Assembly: GCA_050011095.1 (NCBI GenBank)
Contig: JBEKJU010000118.1
Coordinates: 1 to 12,603 of the forward strand
Direction of reading: 5' to 3'
Source: JBEKJU01 sp050011095
GTDB lineage: Bacteria > Desulfobacterota > Syntrophorhabdia > Syntrophorhabdales > WCHB1-27
Length of the DNA: 12,603 bases
The notes below the pieces were generated by a model, which saw only the letters and a program-made list of their open reading frames with translations, was not told where the DNA came from and did no database searches. This document shows, in pieces, positions 1 to 6,424 of this stretch (position 1 is its first letter; every line of letters starts with the position of its first letter). The position numbers and the translations under genes are program-made.

Positions 1-1
1 C

Positions 2-307
2 TGGCGATGCTTTGTCGGCATTCGTATTCTTGATACCTTTGCCTTACTTTTGCTGGTAGGCAAAGCAATGGAATGGGAGCATTTCTCAATCCTGAGCCGA
101 AAGGACCTGAGAAATTTCCTTTTACAACGAGAGGCCAAATACGGTAATCCGGAGGCTTCACTTCATTGGGATATCCGTTCGACTCCCATATCAACCATTC
201 CTCTAACGGTTGACTTCCCAAGCGAGCCGCAAGAACTTTGCACTTCCGAAGCACCGCTCCAAGAGCGCACCGTGGATCAACAGCCTCTTGTTGAATCTCT
301 TCAATAA
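2..307 (+). CDS. 3' end of an unrecognised gene (partial)
   Basis: This frame is open from the left edge of the window to a TAA at 305-307, so it is probably the C-terminal 101 residues of a longer protein rather than a short gene; the in-frame TTG at 50 has no convincing ribosome binding site. The visible part begins with a hydrophobic stretch (about residues 7-20, rich in Leu, Ile, Phe and Val). A charged segment with Arg, Lys and Glu follows, then a Pro/Ser/Thr-rich tail. I do not recognise a family. Base composition is less GC-rich and codon use less biased than in the genes to the right, which would fit horizontally acquired DNA such as the end of a transposase or other mobile-element protein; that is a guess from composition only. 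Confidence 0.35.
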   Translation, partial: WRCFVGIRILDTFALLLLVGKAMEWEHFSILSRKDLRNFLLQREAKYGNPEASLHWDIRSTPISTIPLTVDFPSEPQELCTSEAPLQERTVDQQPLVESLQ

Positions 308-589
308 GGGACAATTTGCACCTCCACACAAGCCTTGGCGTGGAAACGGTTGAGGGGGAGAAGGTTCGTTCTCAAGTAGTTAAATAACTTCTTCCCTTAC
401 CCTTTCTCAAGAAGCTCATACCCCGTTCCCACAATCATTACCGATTGTAACACTTGCTATCGGCTCGGTCGAGCGAAATCTATCCCTCCAAGAAGTGAGC
501 ATCGGCAACACAAACGTTGCATGGAGCAGCACGATATAGTCTATCGACCACCAATCGAAACCCGCGCTCGAACTTACTCATCGGGCACT
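308..589. other. Gene-free, relatively AT-rich stretch
   Basis: I see no coding region with a plausible start and codon bias here, and no RNA gene. The base composition matches the partial gene on its left rather than the GC-rich genes further right. A short palindrome (AGTTA-aa-TAACT) lies near 376-388. It could be the remnant of an inserted element, but nothing proves that. Confidence 0.4.
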
Positions 590-723
590 TATTAACTGTC
601 TCGTAATAGTATCGTCATGCCGGACCGGGGGAGTGCGCTTGCGGGTCGCGGCATCCAGAAAAGGCCCTGGATTCCGGCGTCCGCCGGAATGACGGCGTAC
701 AGACAATTATGAGACGGTTAATA
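590..723. repeat. MITE-like palindromic element with 18-bp terminal inverted repeats
   Basis: The left end, TATTAACTGTCTCGTAAT (590-607), matches the reverse complement of the right end, ATTATGAGACGGTTAATA (706-723), at 16 of 18 positions. A second inverted pair lies inside it (GTCATGCCGG near 614, against CCGGAATGAC near 684). A perfect hairpin, ATTCCGGCG-tc-CGCCGGAAT, occupies 671-690. The element is about 134 bp and encodes nothing. The core resembles the ATTCC(G/C)...GGAAT palindromes scattered between genes in many proteobacteria. Its right 37 bp recur at 1871-1907 in the same orientation with two mismatches. It is most likely a non-autonomous mobile repeat. I could not identify a clear target-site duplication. 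Confidence 0.7.
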
Positions 724-760
724 CCTGATGGCCCTTGCAACCGCCTCTATGGATAAGCGC

Positions 761-1633
761 TTAGAACCAGCGCACTTCTCTCTGTCTGCGCGGCACCGTC
801 TTTCGGTAAACATGCGTGGGATAGCCGAGCATAATGGCGCTATAGACATTACGATCGTCGGAGACCCCCAGGCGGCGCGCTATCTTCTTCGTAAGGCCGG
901 CCGCGACCAGGAGAAAGCCTGCCCAGCACGTCCCCAGGCCCAGGCTCATGGCGATCATCTCCATGTTCCTCGTGGCAATGGCGCAGTTCTCATGGACGCT
1001 GCGGTTGGTTCTCTGGCCGTGAACGGCGATTACTACGGGGGCATTCCGGAAAATAAGGCCCCCCGAGTCACCGCTGTCCCGCGCGGCCTTGAACCTCTCA
1101 TGGTACAGCATGGATTGCCGCACCGTTTCCTCGCCATATCTGATGCGTGCCAGTCTCTGTCCGATGCCGCTGCCCAGGAGCTTCAGCTTGTCCCATAGAA
1201 TCCCGATCACCATGTCTTCGAGTTCCGCCAGTAGCCTTCGATCCTGAATGACGATGAAGTTTTCTGTTTGTGCATTCGATGCCGTTCCCGCGTGGGTGCC
1301 GACCTCGATGAGCTGTTCTATCAGGTCTCCGGGTACCGGCTTTTCCTTGAATGCCCTGATGGATCGCCTTGACAGGAGGAAGGCCCTCATGGCGTCGGGG
1401 CCGATTACGACGTTGGGTCGACCCTCGAACTTGTCCACGGGTAATTCTCCATGGACAATAGCATCCTGGGGACAAATAGCGACGCAGTGGCCGCAGCCGG
1501 TACAGCGGCTGAGATATCTCACCTGAGCCATACGGCTGCCATCAGGGGCCGGGCTCACCACAAAGATGCCGGCCGGGCACTCGTCCGAGCAGAAGCCGCA
1601 TCCCGTACATTTCTTCGCGTCTACCTCTATCAT
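761..1633 (-). CDS. Ferredoxin-nitroreductase fusion flavoprotein
   Basis: This encodes 290 residues starting at ATG 1633 (MIEVDAKKC), with a GAAGGG-type binding site just upstream. A longer reading to 1792 exists, but its first 53 residues look like translated intergenic DNA. Residues 1-60 form a 2[4Fe-4S] ferredoxin domain: C9-x2-C12-x2-C15-x3-C19-P, then C44-x2-C47-x2-C50-x3-C54-P. Residues 85-275 form a nitroreductase domain, with the FMN-phosphate motif RRSIR at 89-93, an NAQ at 120-122, and a GLGTCWAG segment at 232-239. In this family the ferredoxin part passes electrons to FMN, which reduces a nitro, quinone or similar substrate; the substrate cannot be told from sequence. It is a cytoplasmic protein with no signal peptide. 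The gene stands alone, with repeat copies on both sides, and is divergent from the corrinoid operon. Confidence 0.9.
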   Translation of the reverse strand: MIEVDAKKCTGCGFCSDECPAGIFVVSPAPDGSRMAQVRYLSRCTGCGHCVAICPQDAIVHGELPVDKFEGRPNVVIGPDAMRAFLLSRRSIRAFKEKPVPGDLIEQLIEVGTHAGTASNAQTENFIVIQDRRLLAELEDMVIGILWDKLKLLGSGIGQRLARIRYGEETVRQSMLYHERFKAARDSGDSGGLIFRNAPVVIAVHGQRTNRSVHENCAIATRNMEMIAMSLGLGTCWAGFLLVAAGLTKKIARRLGVSDDRNVYSAIMLGYPTHVYRKTVPRRQREVRWF

Positions 1634-1810
1634 CTGCCACCCTTCTCTTTTTGATTGCGGAACCGGCCCTGTCCGGGCTCTCGTCCGTAGCTGCACCCTT
1701 TGCCCTGTTCCCGGCGATTCAACGATTGCTATTCGTACTATCGCATGACCGACGCAGGAGGTAAAGTGAATGTTGCCGGAAGATGTCCGCAAGAACCGGA
1801 TGAACCACTA
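1634..1810. other. Gene-free divergent intergenic region, left part
   Basis: This lies upstream of the ferredoxin-nitroreductase gene. Apart from that gene's ribosome binding site at its left edge, I see no coding region and no well-matched promoter. The 5' extension of the minus-strand frame through here lacks the codon bias and motifs of the downstream protein. Confidence 0.4.
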
Positions 1811-1907
1811 TTCCGGCGCTCGCGCCGGCCGTGCGGCATCCGGAAAGCCCCTTCGTTCCGGCCTCGGTGGGAATGACGGCGTACAGACAATTATGCGACG
1901 GTTGATA
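1811..1907. repeat. Partial second copy of the MITE-like element
   Basis: Positions 1871-1907 match 687-723 with two mismatches over 37 bp in direct orientation, covering the right terminal repeat. To the left, a perfect hairpin CCGGCGC-tc-GCGCCGG (1813-1828) replaces the ATTCCGGCG hairpin of the first copy. I could not find a matching left terminal repeat upstream, so this copy looks decayed or truncated. Together with the first copy it brackets the ferredoxin-nitroreductase gene. Confidence 0.6.
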
Positions 1908-1925
1908 AGTGACCTGGTATCAGCC

Positions 1926-1954
1926 TTGACAAAGACGATGCCGGAGATTACGTG
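1926..1954 (+). promoter_or_regulatory. Candidate sigma-70-type promoter of the corrinoid operon
   Basis: TTGACA (1926-1931) is followed after 17 nt by TACGTG (1949-1954). The -35 is perfect and the -10 poor. An AT-rich stretch (AATTAATATACAT) lies just downstream and might serve instead. The transcript would have an untranslated leader of about 140 nt. Confidence 0.35.
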
Positions 1955-1995
1955 AATTAATATACATGCCGACAATGCGGGCATCGTCCAAAAGA

Positions 1996-2058
1996 GCGGT
2001 CCGGGATATCCGGCGCGGACCGCACCGATAATCATTGCGACGGGCGTGCGTCCACGCC
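1996..2058 (+). promoter_or_regulatory. Two leader hairpins before the corrinoid protein gene
   Basis: GCGGTCC (1996-2002) pairs perfectly with GGACCGC (2017-2023). A second hairpin, GGCGTG-cgtc-CACGCC (2043-2058), is followed by TTTA. They lie in the presumed leader, 45-110 nt before the start codon. The second could be a weak attenuator. I see nothing that matches the cobalamin riboswitch consensus. Confidence 0.3.
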
Positions 2059-2103
2059 TTTACGGGGTGCGCCCGGGGAACGCTACGAAAGGGGGTTTCG
2101 AAA

Positions 2104-2733
2104 ATGGCAGGAGAGCTTGTCACATTGCTATCGGACCTGGAGGAGGAAAAGGCCCTGGAATTCGTCGGGGAAGCCCTCGAAAAGGGGGCCGATCCCATGG
2201 ACCTCCTTGAGGAGACGAAGGAGGCCATGCGCATCGTGGGTCAGAAATTCGCAGCCTGCGAGTACTTTATCCCGGACCTCATCTTCTCCGGGGAGATCCT
2301 CAGGCAGATTGTCCAGAAGCTCGAGCCTCATCTCAAGAAGGGCCAGGGGGCCGAAAAGCTCGGCAAGGTCGTGATAGGCACCGTCGCGGGCGACATCCAC
2401 GATATCGGAAAGGACCTCGTCGTTTTCATGCTCGACGTCAGCGGCTTCGACGTCATCGATCTGGGCATAGACGTACCCGCGCAGAAATTCGTGGACTCCG
2501 TCAAGGAAACAGGCAGCACGATCGTGGGCCTGAGCGGTTTTTTGACCCTGGCGTTCCAGAACATGCTGGCCACCGTGGAGGCCCTGAAGGCAGCCGGCCT
2601 CCGGGACAAGGTAAAAATTATGATCGGTGGCGGACAGATCGATGAAGAGGTGAGGGAATTTACCGGGGCGGACGCCTATGGGAAGGATGCCATGGAGGCC
2701 GTGAGCATAGCCAAGGGCTGGATAGGAGGTTAG
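2104..2733 (+). CDS. Corrinoid (B12-binding) methyl-carrier protein of a methyltransferase system
   Basis: This encodes 209 residues from ATG 2104 (MAGELVTLL), preceded by AAAGGGGG at a suitable distance; the open frame runs further upstream to 2035 but without family similarity. Residues 1-85 form the helical cap typical of MtaC/MtbC/MtvC-like proteins. Residues 87-209 form the Rossmann-type corrinoid domain. It shows the lower-ligand motif D97-x-H99-x-x-G102, S144 at the start of the second motif (S-G-F-L here, where S-x-L is usual), and a glycine run at 176-178. In this family His99 binds cobalt and the Co(I)/methyl-Co(III) corrinoid carries a methyl group from a substrate-specific methyltransferase to an acceptor. 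The next gene starts 6 nt after the stop, so they are almost certainly co-transcribed and act together in the cytoplasm. Confidence 0.92.
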   Translation: MAGELVTLLSDLEEEKALEFVGEALEKGADPMDLLEETKEAMRIVGQKFAACEYFIPDLIFSGEILRQIVQKLEPHLKKGQGAEKLGKVVIGTVAGDIHDIGKDLVVFMLDVSGFDVIDLGIDVPAQKFVDSVKETGSTIVGLSGFLTLAFQNMLATVEALKAAGLRDKVKIMIGGGQIDEEVREFTGADAYGKDAMEAVSIAKGWIGG

Positions 2734-2739
2734 GGGGCC

Positions 2740-4074
2740 ATGGAAAAGAAATGGCAGGAGATGTCGGCTGCGGAAAAGAGAGAGGCGAGATTTCAGACCT
2801 GGCTTTCGGCCCAGGGTGTCCTTTTCCAGAGCCCTGAGGCGGAGGCTGCCTACAGGGCGGCCATCACGAGACTTAGGGATGCCCTGGAGAGGGAAAAGAC
2901 CCCCGACAGGGTGCCGGTGCTGCTCTTCGGCACCTTCATGGTCGCGCACCTCTACGGGCTGACCCCCTATGAGGCCATGTACGATACCGACAAGCTGGTC
3001 GTGGCCCACAAGAGATTCCTCGTCGATTACAAGCCGGACTATTCCTCCAGCCCGGCGTTCATCGGCGCGGGCAAGGTCTTTGAAAAACTCGACTACAGGC
3101 AATACCGGTGGCCCGGTCACGGCGTGTCCAAAGAGTCCGTCTACCAGTACGTCGAAGACCAGTACATGCACGCCGAGGACTATCAGGCCCTGATCGATGA
3201 TCCTTCCGACTTCTGGGTAAGACGCCTGCTGCCCCGCGTCTTCGGGGCCCTTGGCCCCCTTGCGCAGATCCCCTCCTTCACCGAGCTGTGGGAGATCGTC
3301 GGCGTCTCCCTCCACATGATCCCCTTCGGCATTCCCGACGTGCAGAACGCGCTGAAGGCGCTCATGGATGCGGGAAATGAGGCGATGGCATGGATACAGA
3401 AGATCATGGGCTTCGAGATGGAGGCCAGGGGCATGGGCTTTCCCGCCATCGTGGGAGGGGCGACGAAGGCCCCCTTCGATCTGCTCGCCGATACGCTCCG
3501 GGGCACCAGGGCCATAATGATCGACATGTACCGGCAGCCCGATATGGTCGTGAAGGCCGCGCAAACGCTCACGCCCCTCGCGATCAGACAGGCCGTCGGC
3601 TCGGCTGACGCCCAGGGGAATCCCGTGATATTTATCCCCCTGCACAAGGGGGCCGACGGCTTCATGTCGGACGAGCAGGTCCGGAAATTCTACTGGCCCG
3701 GCCTCAAGGCCCTCATCCTCGGGCTCCACGCCGAGGGATGTGTGCCGTACCTGTTCTGCGAGGGCTCCTACAACACGCGTCTCGACTACCTGAAGGAACT
3801 GCCCAAGGGCTCCTGTTTCTGGGTATTCGACCGCACCGACATGGCAAAGGCGAAGGAGGCCATCGGGGACAAGATCTGCATAGGCGGAAATGTCCCCTCG
3901 GGACTGATCCTCACGGGCACCGCCGAAAAGACAAAGGCCTACTGCAGGAACCTCATCGATGTGGCGGGAAGGGGGGGCGGATTTATCATGGCCCTCGGCA
4001 CGGCCATGGATGAGGGAAAGGCGGACACCCTGCACGCGGTGGTCGAGGCGACGAAGGAGTACGGCGTCTATTGA
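2740..4074 (+). CDS. Uroporphyrinogen-decarboxylase-family methyltransferase, atypical
   Basis: This encodes 444 residues in the same operon as the corrinoid protein, with AGGAGG overlapping the end of that gene. The fold assignment rests on the C-terminal half: a KxxDGFMS-like segment (303-310), GCVPYLFCEG (333-342), the GGNVPSGLILTGT segment (382-394) and GGGFIMALGTAMDEGKADT (412-430). These correspond to the URO-D/MtaA/MtbA superfamily. Pairing with a corrinoid protein indicates methyl transfer to or from the corrinoid, not heme synthesis. MtaA-type enzymes bind zinc with H-x-C and a later Cys in a G-C segment. Here L338 stands where the His is expected before C340, and T421 stands at the second Cys, so the metal site is changed. 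It is also about 100 residues longer than MtaA/MtbA, mostly at the N terminus. The substrate is unknown; an O-methyl aromatic or a methylamine-like compound is possible. No pterin-side methyltransferase or reductive activator lies in the window. Confidence 0.85.
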   Translation: MEKKWQEMSAAEKREARFQTWLSAQGVLFQSPEAEAAYRAAITRLRDALEREKTPDRVPVLLFGTFMVAHLYGLTPYEAMYDTDKLVVAHKRFLVDYKPDYSSSPAFIGAGKVFEKLDYRQYRWPGHGVSKESVYQYVEDQYMHAEDYQALIDDPSDFWVRRLLPRVFGALGPLAQIPSFTELWEIVGVSLHMIPFGIPDVQNALKALMDAGNEAMAWIQKIMGFEMEARGMGFPAIVGGATKAPFDLLADTLRGTRAIMIDMYRQPDMVVKAAQTLTPLAIRQAVGSADAQGNPVIFIPLHKGADGFMSDEQVRKFYWPGLKALILGLHAEGCVPYLFCEGSYNTRLDYLKELPKGSCFWVFDRTDMAKAKEAIGDKICIGGNVPSGLILTGTAEKTKAYCRNLIDVAGRGGGFIMALGTAMDEGKADTLHAVVEATKEYGVY

Positions 4075-4226
4075 CAGGTCGGCGGGTTTTCATCGGTCTC
4101 ATTTCGCGACCTCCCTGAAGCTGCGGGTATGCGACGAGCGCTACAAAACCGCCGTGGCAAAGAAACATAAGAGCATACTAGCCTTATCGGCATTTACCAT
4201 TTGGGTTCCCGGGCAGTCACCCCCAT

Positions 4227-4919
4227 TCACCTGCAGCACGATGACAGATATTTGCCGATGAGGATAAGGCCCATGACGATCACGGTGCCCGCCGCCACGC
4301 GCTCCCCCAGGAGGCGCGCCCTGAGAGAGAAAAGAGACGCCGAAAACCCCGTGAAGAAAAGGACGGGCACGGTGCCGAGGCCAAAGAGGACCATGGTGAG
4401 GAACCCGAGAATCGCCCTGCCGGTGGTCGCCGCCTTGACGATCATGGCGAACGAAAGCATACAGGGGAGACATCCGGCGGCCACACCGAGGAGGAGCTTC
4501 GACGCGACACCTTTCGAGGAAAAGAGGCGGACGGGAAATATCGCCGCCAGCGGCCCTGTCGCCGGGAAGCGGAGCCGGCCGAGCCCGACGGGGACCACGG
4601 ATAGCAGTCCAAGGCCGAAGAGGACCATGAGCGCGCCCCCTCCGAGGGTGACAGCGCCCCTGAGACCCGCGAAAAACCGATGAAAATCGACGATGCCCGT
4701 GATGCCGGCGGCGAGTGCGCCGAGTAGCCCGTATGTGAGGAGGCGTCCGGTGTGGAAGGCCAGGTGGTGGCGGGCGCTTGCCGGCCAGAGAGCGTCTCGC
4801 GTGTGCGCGCCGGGGGGGCGGAGGTGGAGCGAATAGGCGAGGACAAGGGGGCCGCACATGCCCAGGCAGTGAAGGCTGCCCGCGAGCCCGAAGATGAGAG
4901 GACCGATGAGATCGAGCAT
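4227..4919 (-). CDS. TauE/SafE-type (UreH-domain) membrane protein, probable metal or thiol-linked transporter
   Basis: This encodes 230 residues, mostly hydrophobic, with about six membrane segments. The start at ATG 4919 follows AAGGAGGGGG closely. The N-terminal motif GSLHCLGMCGP (14-24, C18 and C22) and the second GCLPC (149-153, C150 and C153) are hallmarks of the small sulfite-exporter TauE/SafE family group related to the DsbD/CcdA transmembrane domain. A His-rich segment (H51, H52, H56) and a terminal Cys-Cys (228-229) are also present. In other bacteria members with this motif sit beside copper-handling or cytochrome-maturation genes. The divergent neighbour is a Met/His-rich periplasmic protein, which supports a role in copper or other soft-metal handling, but the transported species is not shown by the sequence. 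The gene converges on the corrinoid operon with 152 nt between them. Confidence 0.8.
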   Translation of the reverse strand: MLDLIGPLIFGLAGSLHCLGMCGPLVLAYSLHLRPPGAHTRDALWPASARHHLAFHTGRLLTYGLLGALAAGITGIVDFHRFFAGLRGAVTLGGGALMVLFGLGLLSVVPVGLGRLRFPATGPLAAIFPVRLFSSKGVASKLLLGVAAGCLPCMLSFAMIVKAATTGRAILGFLTMVLFGLGTVPVLFFTGFSASLFSLRARLLGERVAAGTVIVMGLILIGKYLSSCCR

Positions 4920-5039
4920 ACCCCCTCCTTGTTGCGCATGAGCCGCCTTTCACGAAAGACGCGGACAATGCGGTCACATCCTTCGGATGGCCCGGAACGC
5001 GGGCGCGCCGCGACGGGTGGGCGCCTCCCGTCCCTATTC

Positions 5040-5068
5040 AGTATGCCGGCGCCATGGGCCCCTGTCAA
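5040..5068 (-). promoter_or_regulatory. Candidate promoter of the TauE/SafE-type gene
   Basis: On the minus strand TTGACA (5068-5063) is followed after 17 nt by CATACT (5045-5040). The leader would be about 115 nt. It is back to back with the candidate promoter of the divergent gene, with about 43 bp between the two -35 boxes, leaving room for a shared regulator site. Confidence 0.45.
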
Positions 5069-5111
5069 TAAACATAAGGAAAAATCGAATGCCGTCCCCT
5101 GAGGCTTTGCC

Positions 5112-5140
5112 TTGCGCCCACCCCCGCCGGTAGTTATGTT
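5112..5140 (+). promoter_or_regulatory. Candidate promoter of the Spy/CpxP-like gene
   Basis: TTGCGC (5112-5117) is followed after 17 nt by TATGTT (5135-5140), giving a leader of about 45 nt before the start codon. The match to the sigma-70 consensus is moderate. Confidence 0.4.
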
Positions 5141-5194
5141 ACTTCATGGTGCGAAACCCGCACGGTGTAACCATTCTTTTAAGGAGGCTCTCGT

Positions 5195-5842
5195 ATGAAA
5201 AGATTGTATCCGGTTTGTCTCGCGATCTCTCTTCTTTTTCTCGCCGCACCGCTCTTTGCGCAGGAAAACGATGTAATCAACGAGGAAATGATCGTCCCCG
5301 TTGCGGACATGTCTTCCCAGAACCCCCCGCAGCCGCCCATGGCCGCCCATCACCCCCATGAGGGCTTCCATCCGGGATTCTATCAGGGGCATGAGGGCTT
5401 CCTCAACCTGTCGGAAGATCAGAAGATGAAGACGCGCAACCTGTGGCTCCAGCACCTCGCGGACACCCACGGCCTGAGATATGAACTCATGCAAAAACGG
5501 GTGGAAATGGAGAGACTCTTCACCGATCCCAAGGCGGACGCCGGAGCGCTTCTGGCCAAGGAGAGGGAGTTGAGCGCCGTGAGACAGCAGCTCGAGGATA
5601 GAAGGGCCCAGGCGATGATCCAGTGGAGAAGCCTCCTGACGCCGGAGCAGATCCAAAAGCTGGACGTCATGATGTCGGCCCACAGGATGGCCGGGGGGAT
5701 GGGTTCCGACGGCATGGGCGGCCCCATGGGACACGAAATGATGGAGCACCACATGGGCTGTCCGTGCGGGATGGGCGGCATGCACCATGAAATGGGCGAA
5801 AAGGGTCCCGGCATGCACCATGAAATGGGTGCCGGCAAGTAA
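5195..5842 (+). CDS. Periplasmic Spy/CpxP/ZraP-like protein with Met/His-rich metal-binding tail
   Basis: This encodes 215 residues starting at ATG 5195 behind a strong AAGGAGG. A signal peptide is clear: MKR, a hydrophobic core, and probable cleavage after LFA at residue 22. Residues 68-165 are helical and charged, with LSEDQ (72-76) and LTPEQ (148-152), the LTxxQ-type motifs of the Spy/CpxP/ZraP family. These are periplasmic chaperones or metal-binding stress proteins. The last 50 residues are rich in Met, His and Gly, with CPC (189-191) and two copies of MHHEMG (196-201 and 207-212), a composition suited to Cu(I) or Zn(II). A second His-rich patch lies at 52-66 (HHPHEGFHPG and beyond). It is divergent from the TauE/SafE-type gene with facing promoters, so the pair may respond to the same metal signal. 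The exact metal is inference. Confidence 0.85.
   Translation: MKRLYPVCLAISLLFLAAPLFAQENDVINEEMIVPVADMSSQNPPQPPMAAHHPHEGFHPGFYQGHEGFLNLSEDQKMKTRNLWLQHLADTHGLRYELMQKRVEMERLFTDPKADAGALLAKERELSAVRQQLEDRRAQAMIQWRSLLTPEQIQKLDVMMSAHRMAGGMGSDGMGGPMGHEMMEHHMGCPCGMGGMHHEMGEKGPGMHHEMGAGK
5777..5829 (+). repeat. Tandem 20-bp repeat encoding the MHHEMG metal-binding units
   Basis: GGCATGCACCATGAAATGGG occurs identically at 5777-5796 and 5810-5829, with a period of 33 nt or 11 codons. It encodes the duplicated G-MHHEMG unit at the end of the Spy/CpxP-like protein and suggests recent expansion of the tail by duplication. Confidence 0.8.
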
Positions 5843-5889
5843 CAGGCGGGATCCTCAAATCCTCCCGGCCAGGCAGACCTTAAACGGAC

Positions 5890-5922
5890 GGGGAAAGGGG
5901 CAACGACGGCTTCCCCTTCCCC
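5890..5922 (+). terminator. Possible hairpin after the Spy/CpxP-like gene
   Basis: GGGGAAAGGGG (5890-5900) pairs with CCCCTTCCCC (5913-5922) over 10 bp with one bulged A and a 12-nt loop. It lies about 50 nt after the stop codon. It lacks a T-tract, so it is at best a weak or factor-assisted terminator or an mRNA-stabilising hairpin. Confidence 0.3.
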
Positions 5923-6007
5923 CTGCCACCCGTGGGCATCACGCATGTCCCGAAGAAGCCCGCGAGGCTTGCTTCTTCCGATTTGTACTGAGGGCTCGCC
6001 CCCGAGG

Positions 6008-6036
6008 TTGACAATCTCCTCCGCCGGCTCTACGTT
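6008..6036 (+). promoter_or_regulatory. Candidate promoter of the Cys-rich small protein gene
   Basis: TTGACA (6008-6013) is followed after exactly 17 nt by TACGTT (6031-6036). The gene starts about 70 nt downstream. The arrangement resembles the TTGACA-17-TACGTG seen before the corrinoid operon. Confidence 0.4.
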
Positions 6037-6106
6037 TCAACTAGCGGACGCGGCTTCTCGCGGGCCGGGGTCCGCGACGTACACGCTATGAAAAAGGAGG
6101 TCCCCG

Positions 6107-6271
6107 ATGCCCAGTTGCGAAGAGATGAAAAAAGGGCAGATCTACGAGTGTAAGGAGTGCGGGCTTCAACTGCAGGTGGTCAATGAGTGCACGTCCTGCA
6201 GCACCACCTCCGCCTGCGGCTGTCCCTGCGCGTTTACCTGTTGCGAAAAGGAGCTGAATCTGAAGGAGTAG
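6107..6271 (+). CDS. Small 54-residue protein with ten cysteines
   Basis: The start ATG 6107 follows a near-perfect AAGGAGGT 6 nt upstream, and the stop is TAG 6269-6271. Ten of 54 residues are Cys (C4, C15, C18, C28, C31, C37, C39, C41, C45, C46). The segment IYECKECGLQLQVVNEC (12-28) resembles the desulforedoxin-like or zinc-ribbon knuckle Y-x-C-x2-C-G, and a C-x2-C plus a CGCPC run and a terminal CC follow. I infer binding of one or more thiophilic metal ions (Zn, Fe, Cu or Cd), perhaps as a metallothionein-like buffer or small redox protein. It sits next to the Spy/CpxP-like and TauE/SafE-type genes, which fits a metal-handling cluster. It has its own candidate promoter and a hairpin after the stop. 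I do not recognise a named family with certainty. Confidence 0.75.
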   Translation: MPSCEEMKKGQIYECKECGLQLQVVNECTSCSTTSACGCPCAFTCCEKELNLKE

Positions 6272-6284
6272 ATCCCGGCCCATG

Positions 6285-6304
6285 CCTCCCGACGGGGAGG
6301 GGCA
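6285..6304 (+). terminator. Possible terminator after the Cys-rich gene
   Basis: CCTCCC-gacg-GGGAGG (6285-6300) is a perfect 6-bp GC-rich hairpin 14 nt after the stop codon. The downstream tract (ggcaggttctt) is only weakly T-rich, so intrinsic termination may be inefficient. Confidence 0.4.
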
Positions 6305-6389
6305 GGTTCTTGGGGCGGCCATTTCCGCGTCGATAAGGGGCAGTGTCACGGTTCATCATTGTCGATACTGTCTCCAGAAACATTTTCTA

Positions 6390-6418
6390 TTGACATCATC
6401 CGCTCCGTAGTTTAATTT
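6390..6418 (+). promoter_or_regulatory. Strong sigma-70-type promoter of the Nramp / MgtE-N-CBS operon
   Basis: TTGACA (6390-6395), a 17-nt spacer, then TAATTT (6413-6418). This is one of the two best consensus matches in the window. Transcription would start near 6425, giving an untranslated leader of about 230 nt before the transporter start at 6652. Confidence 0.65.
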
Positions 6419-6424
6419 CTTTCA

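Noticed and set aside
590..723. CRISPR repeat
   Set aside because: Only one complete and one partial copy exist, about 1.2 kb apart, with no regularly spaced units; the terminal inverted repeats fit a MITE-like element better.
728..1198. A 156-codon plus-strand frame opposite the ferredoxin-nitroreductase gene
   Set aside because: It overlaps conserved nitroreductase sequence on the other strand, starts at the repeat boundary, and has no ribosome binding site or motifs.
1908..2103. Cobalamin riboswitch before the corrinoid protein gene
   Set aside because: The conserved B12-box and GCCACTG-type blocks are not visible; only two simple hairpins are present.
2128..4035. A 635-codon open frame on the minus strand opposite the corrinoid operon
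   Set aside because: It is rich in His, Gly, Arg and Pro without family motifs, and its openness follows from strong codon bias of the two well-supported genes on the plus strand.
4141..4977. Alternative minus-strand frames over the TauE/SafE-type gene (also 4442-5068)
   Set aside because: Their products are Arg/Pro/Ser-rich with no membrane pattern, whereas the 4227-4919 frame has clear membrane segments and the HCLGMCGP motif.
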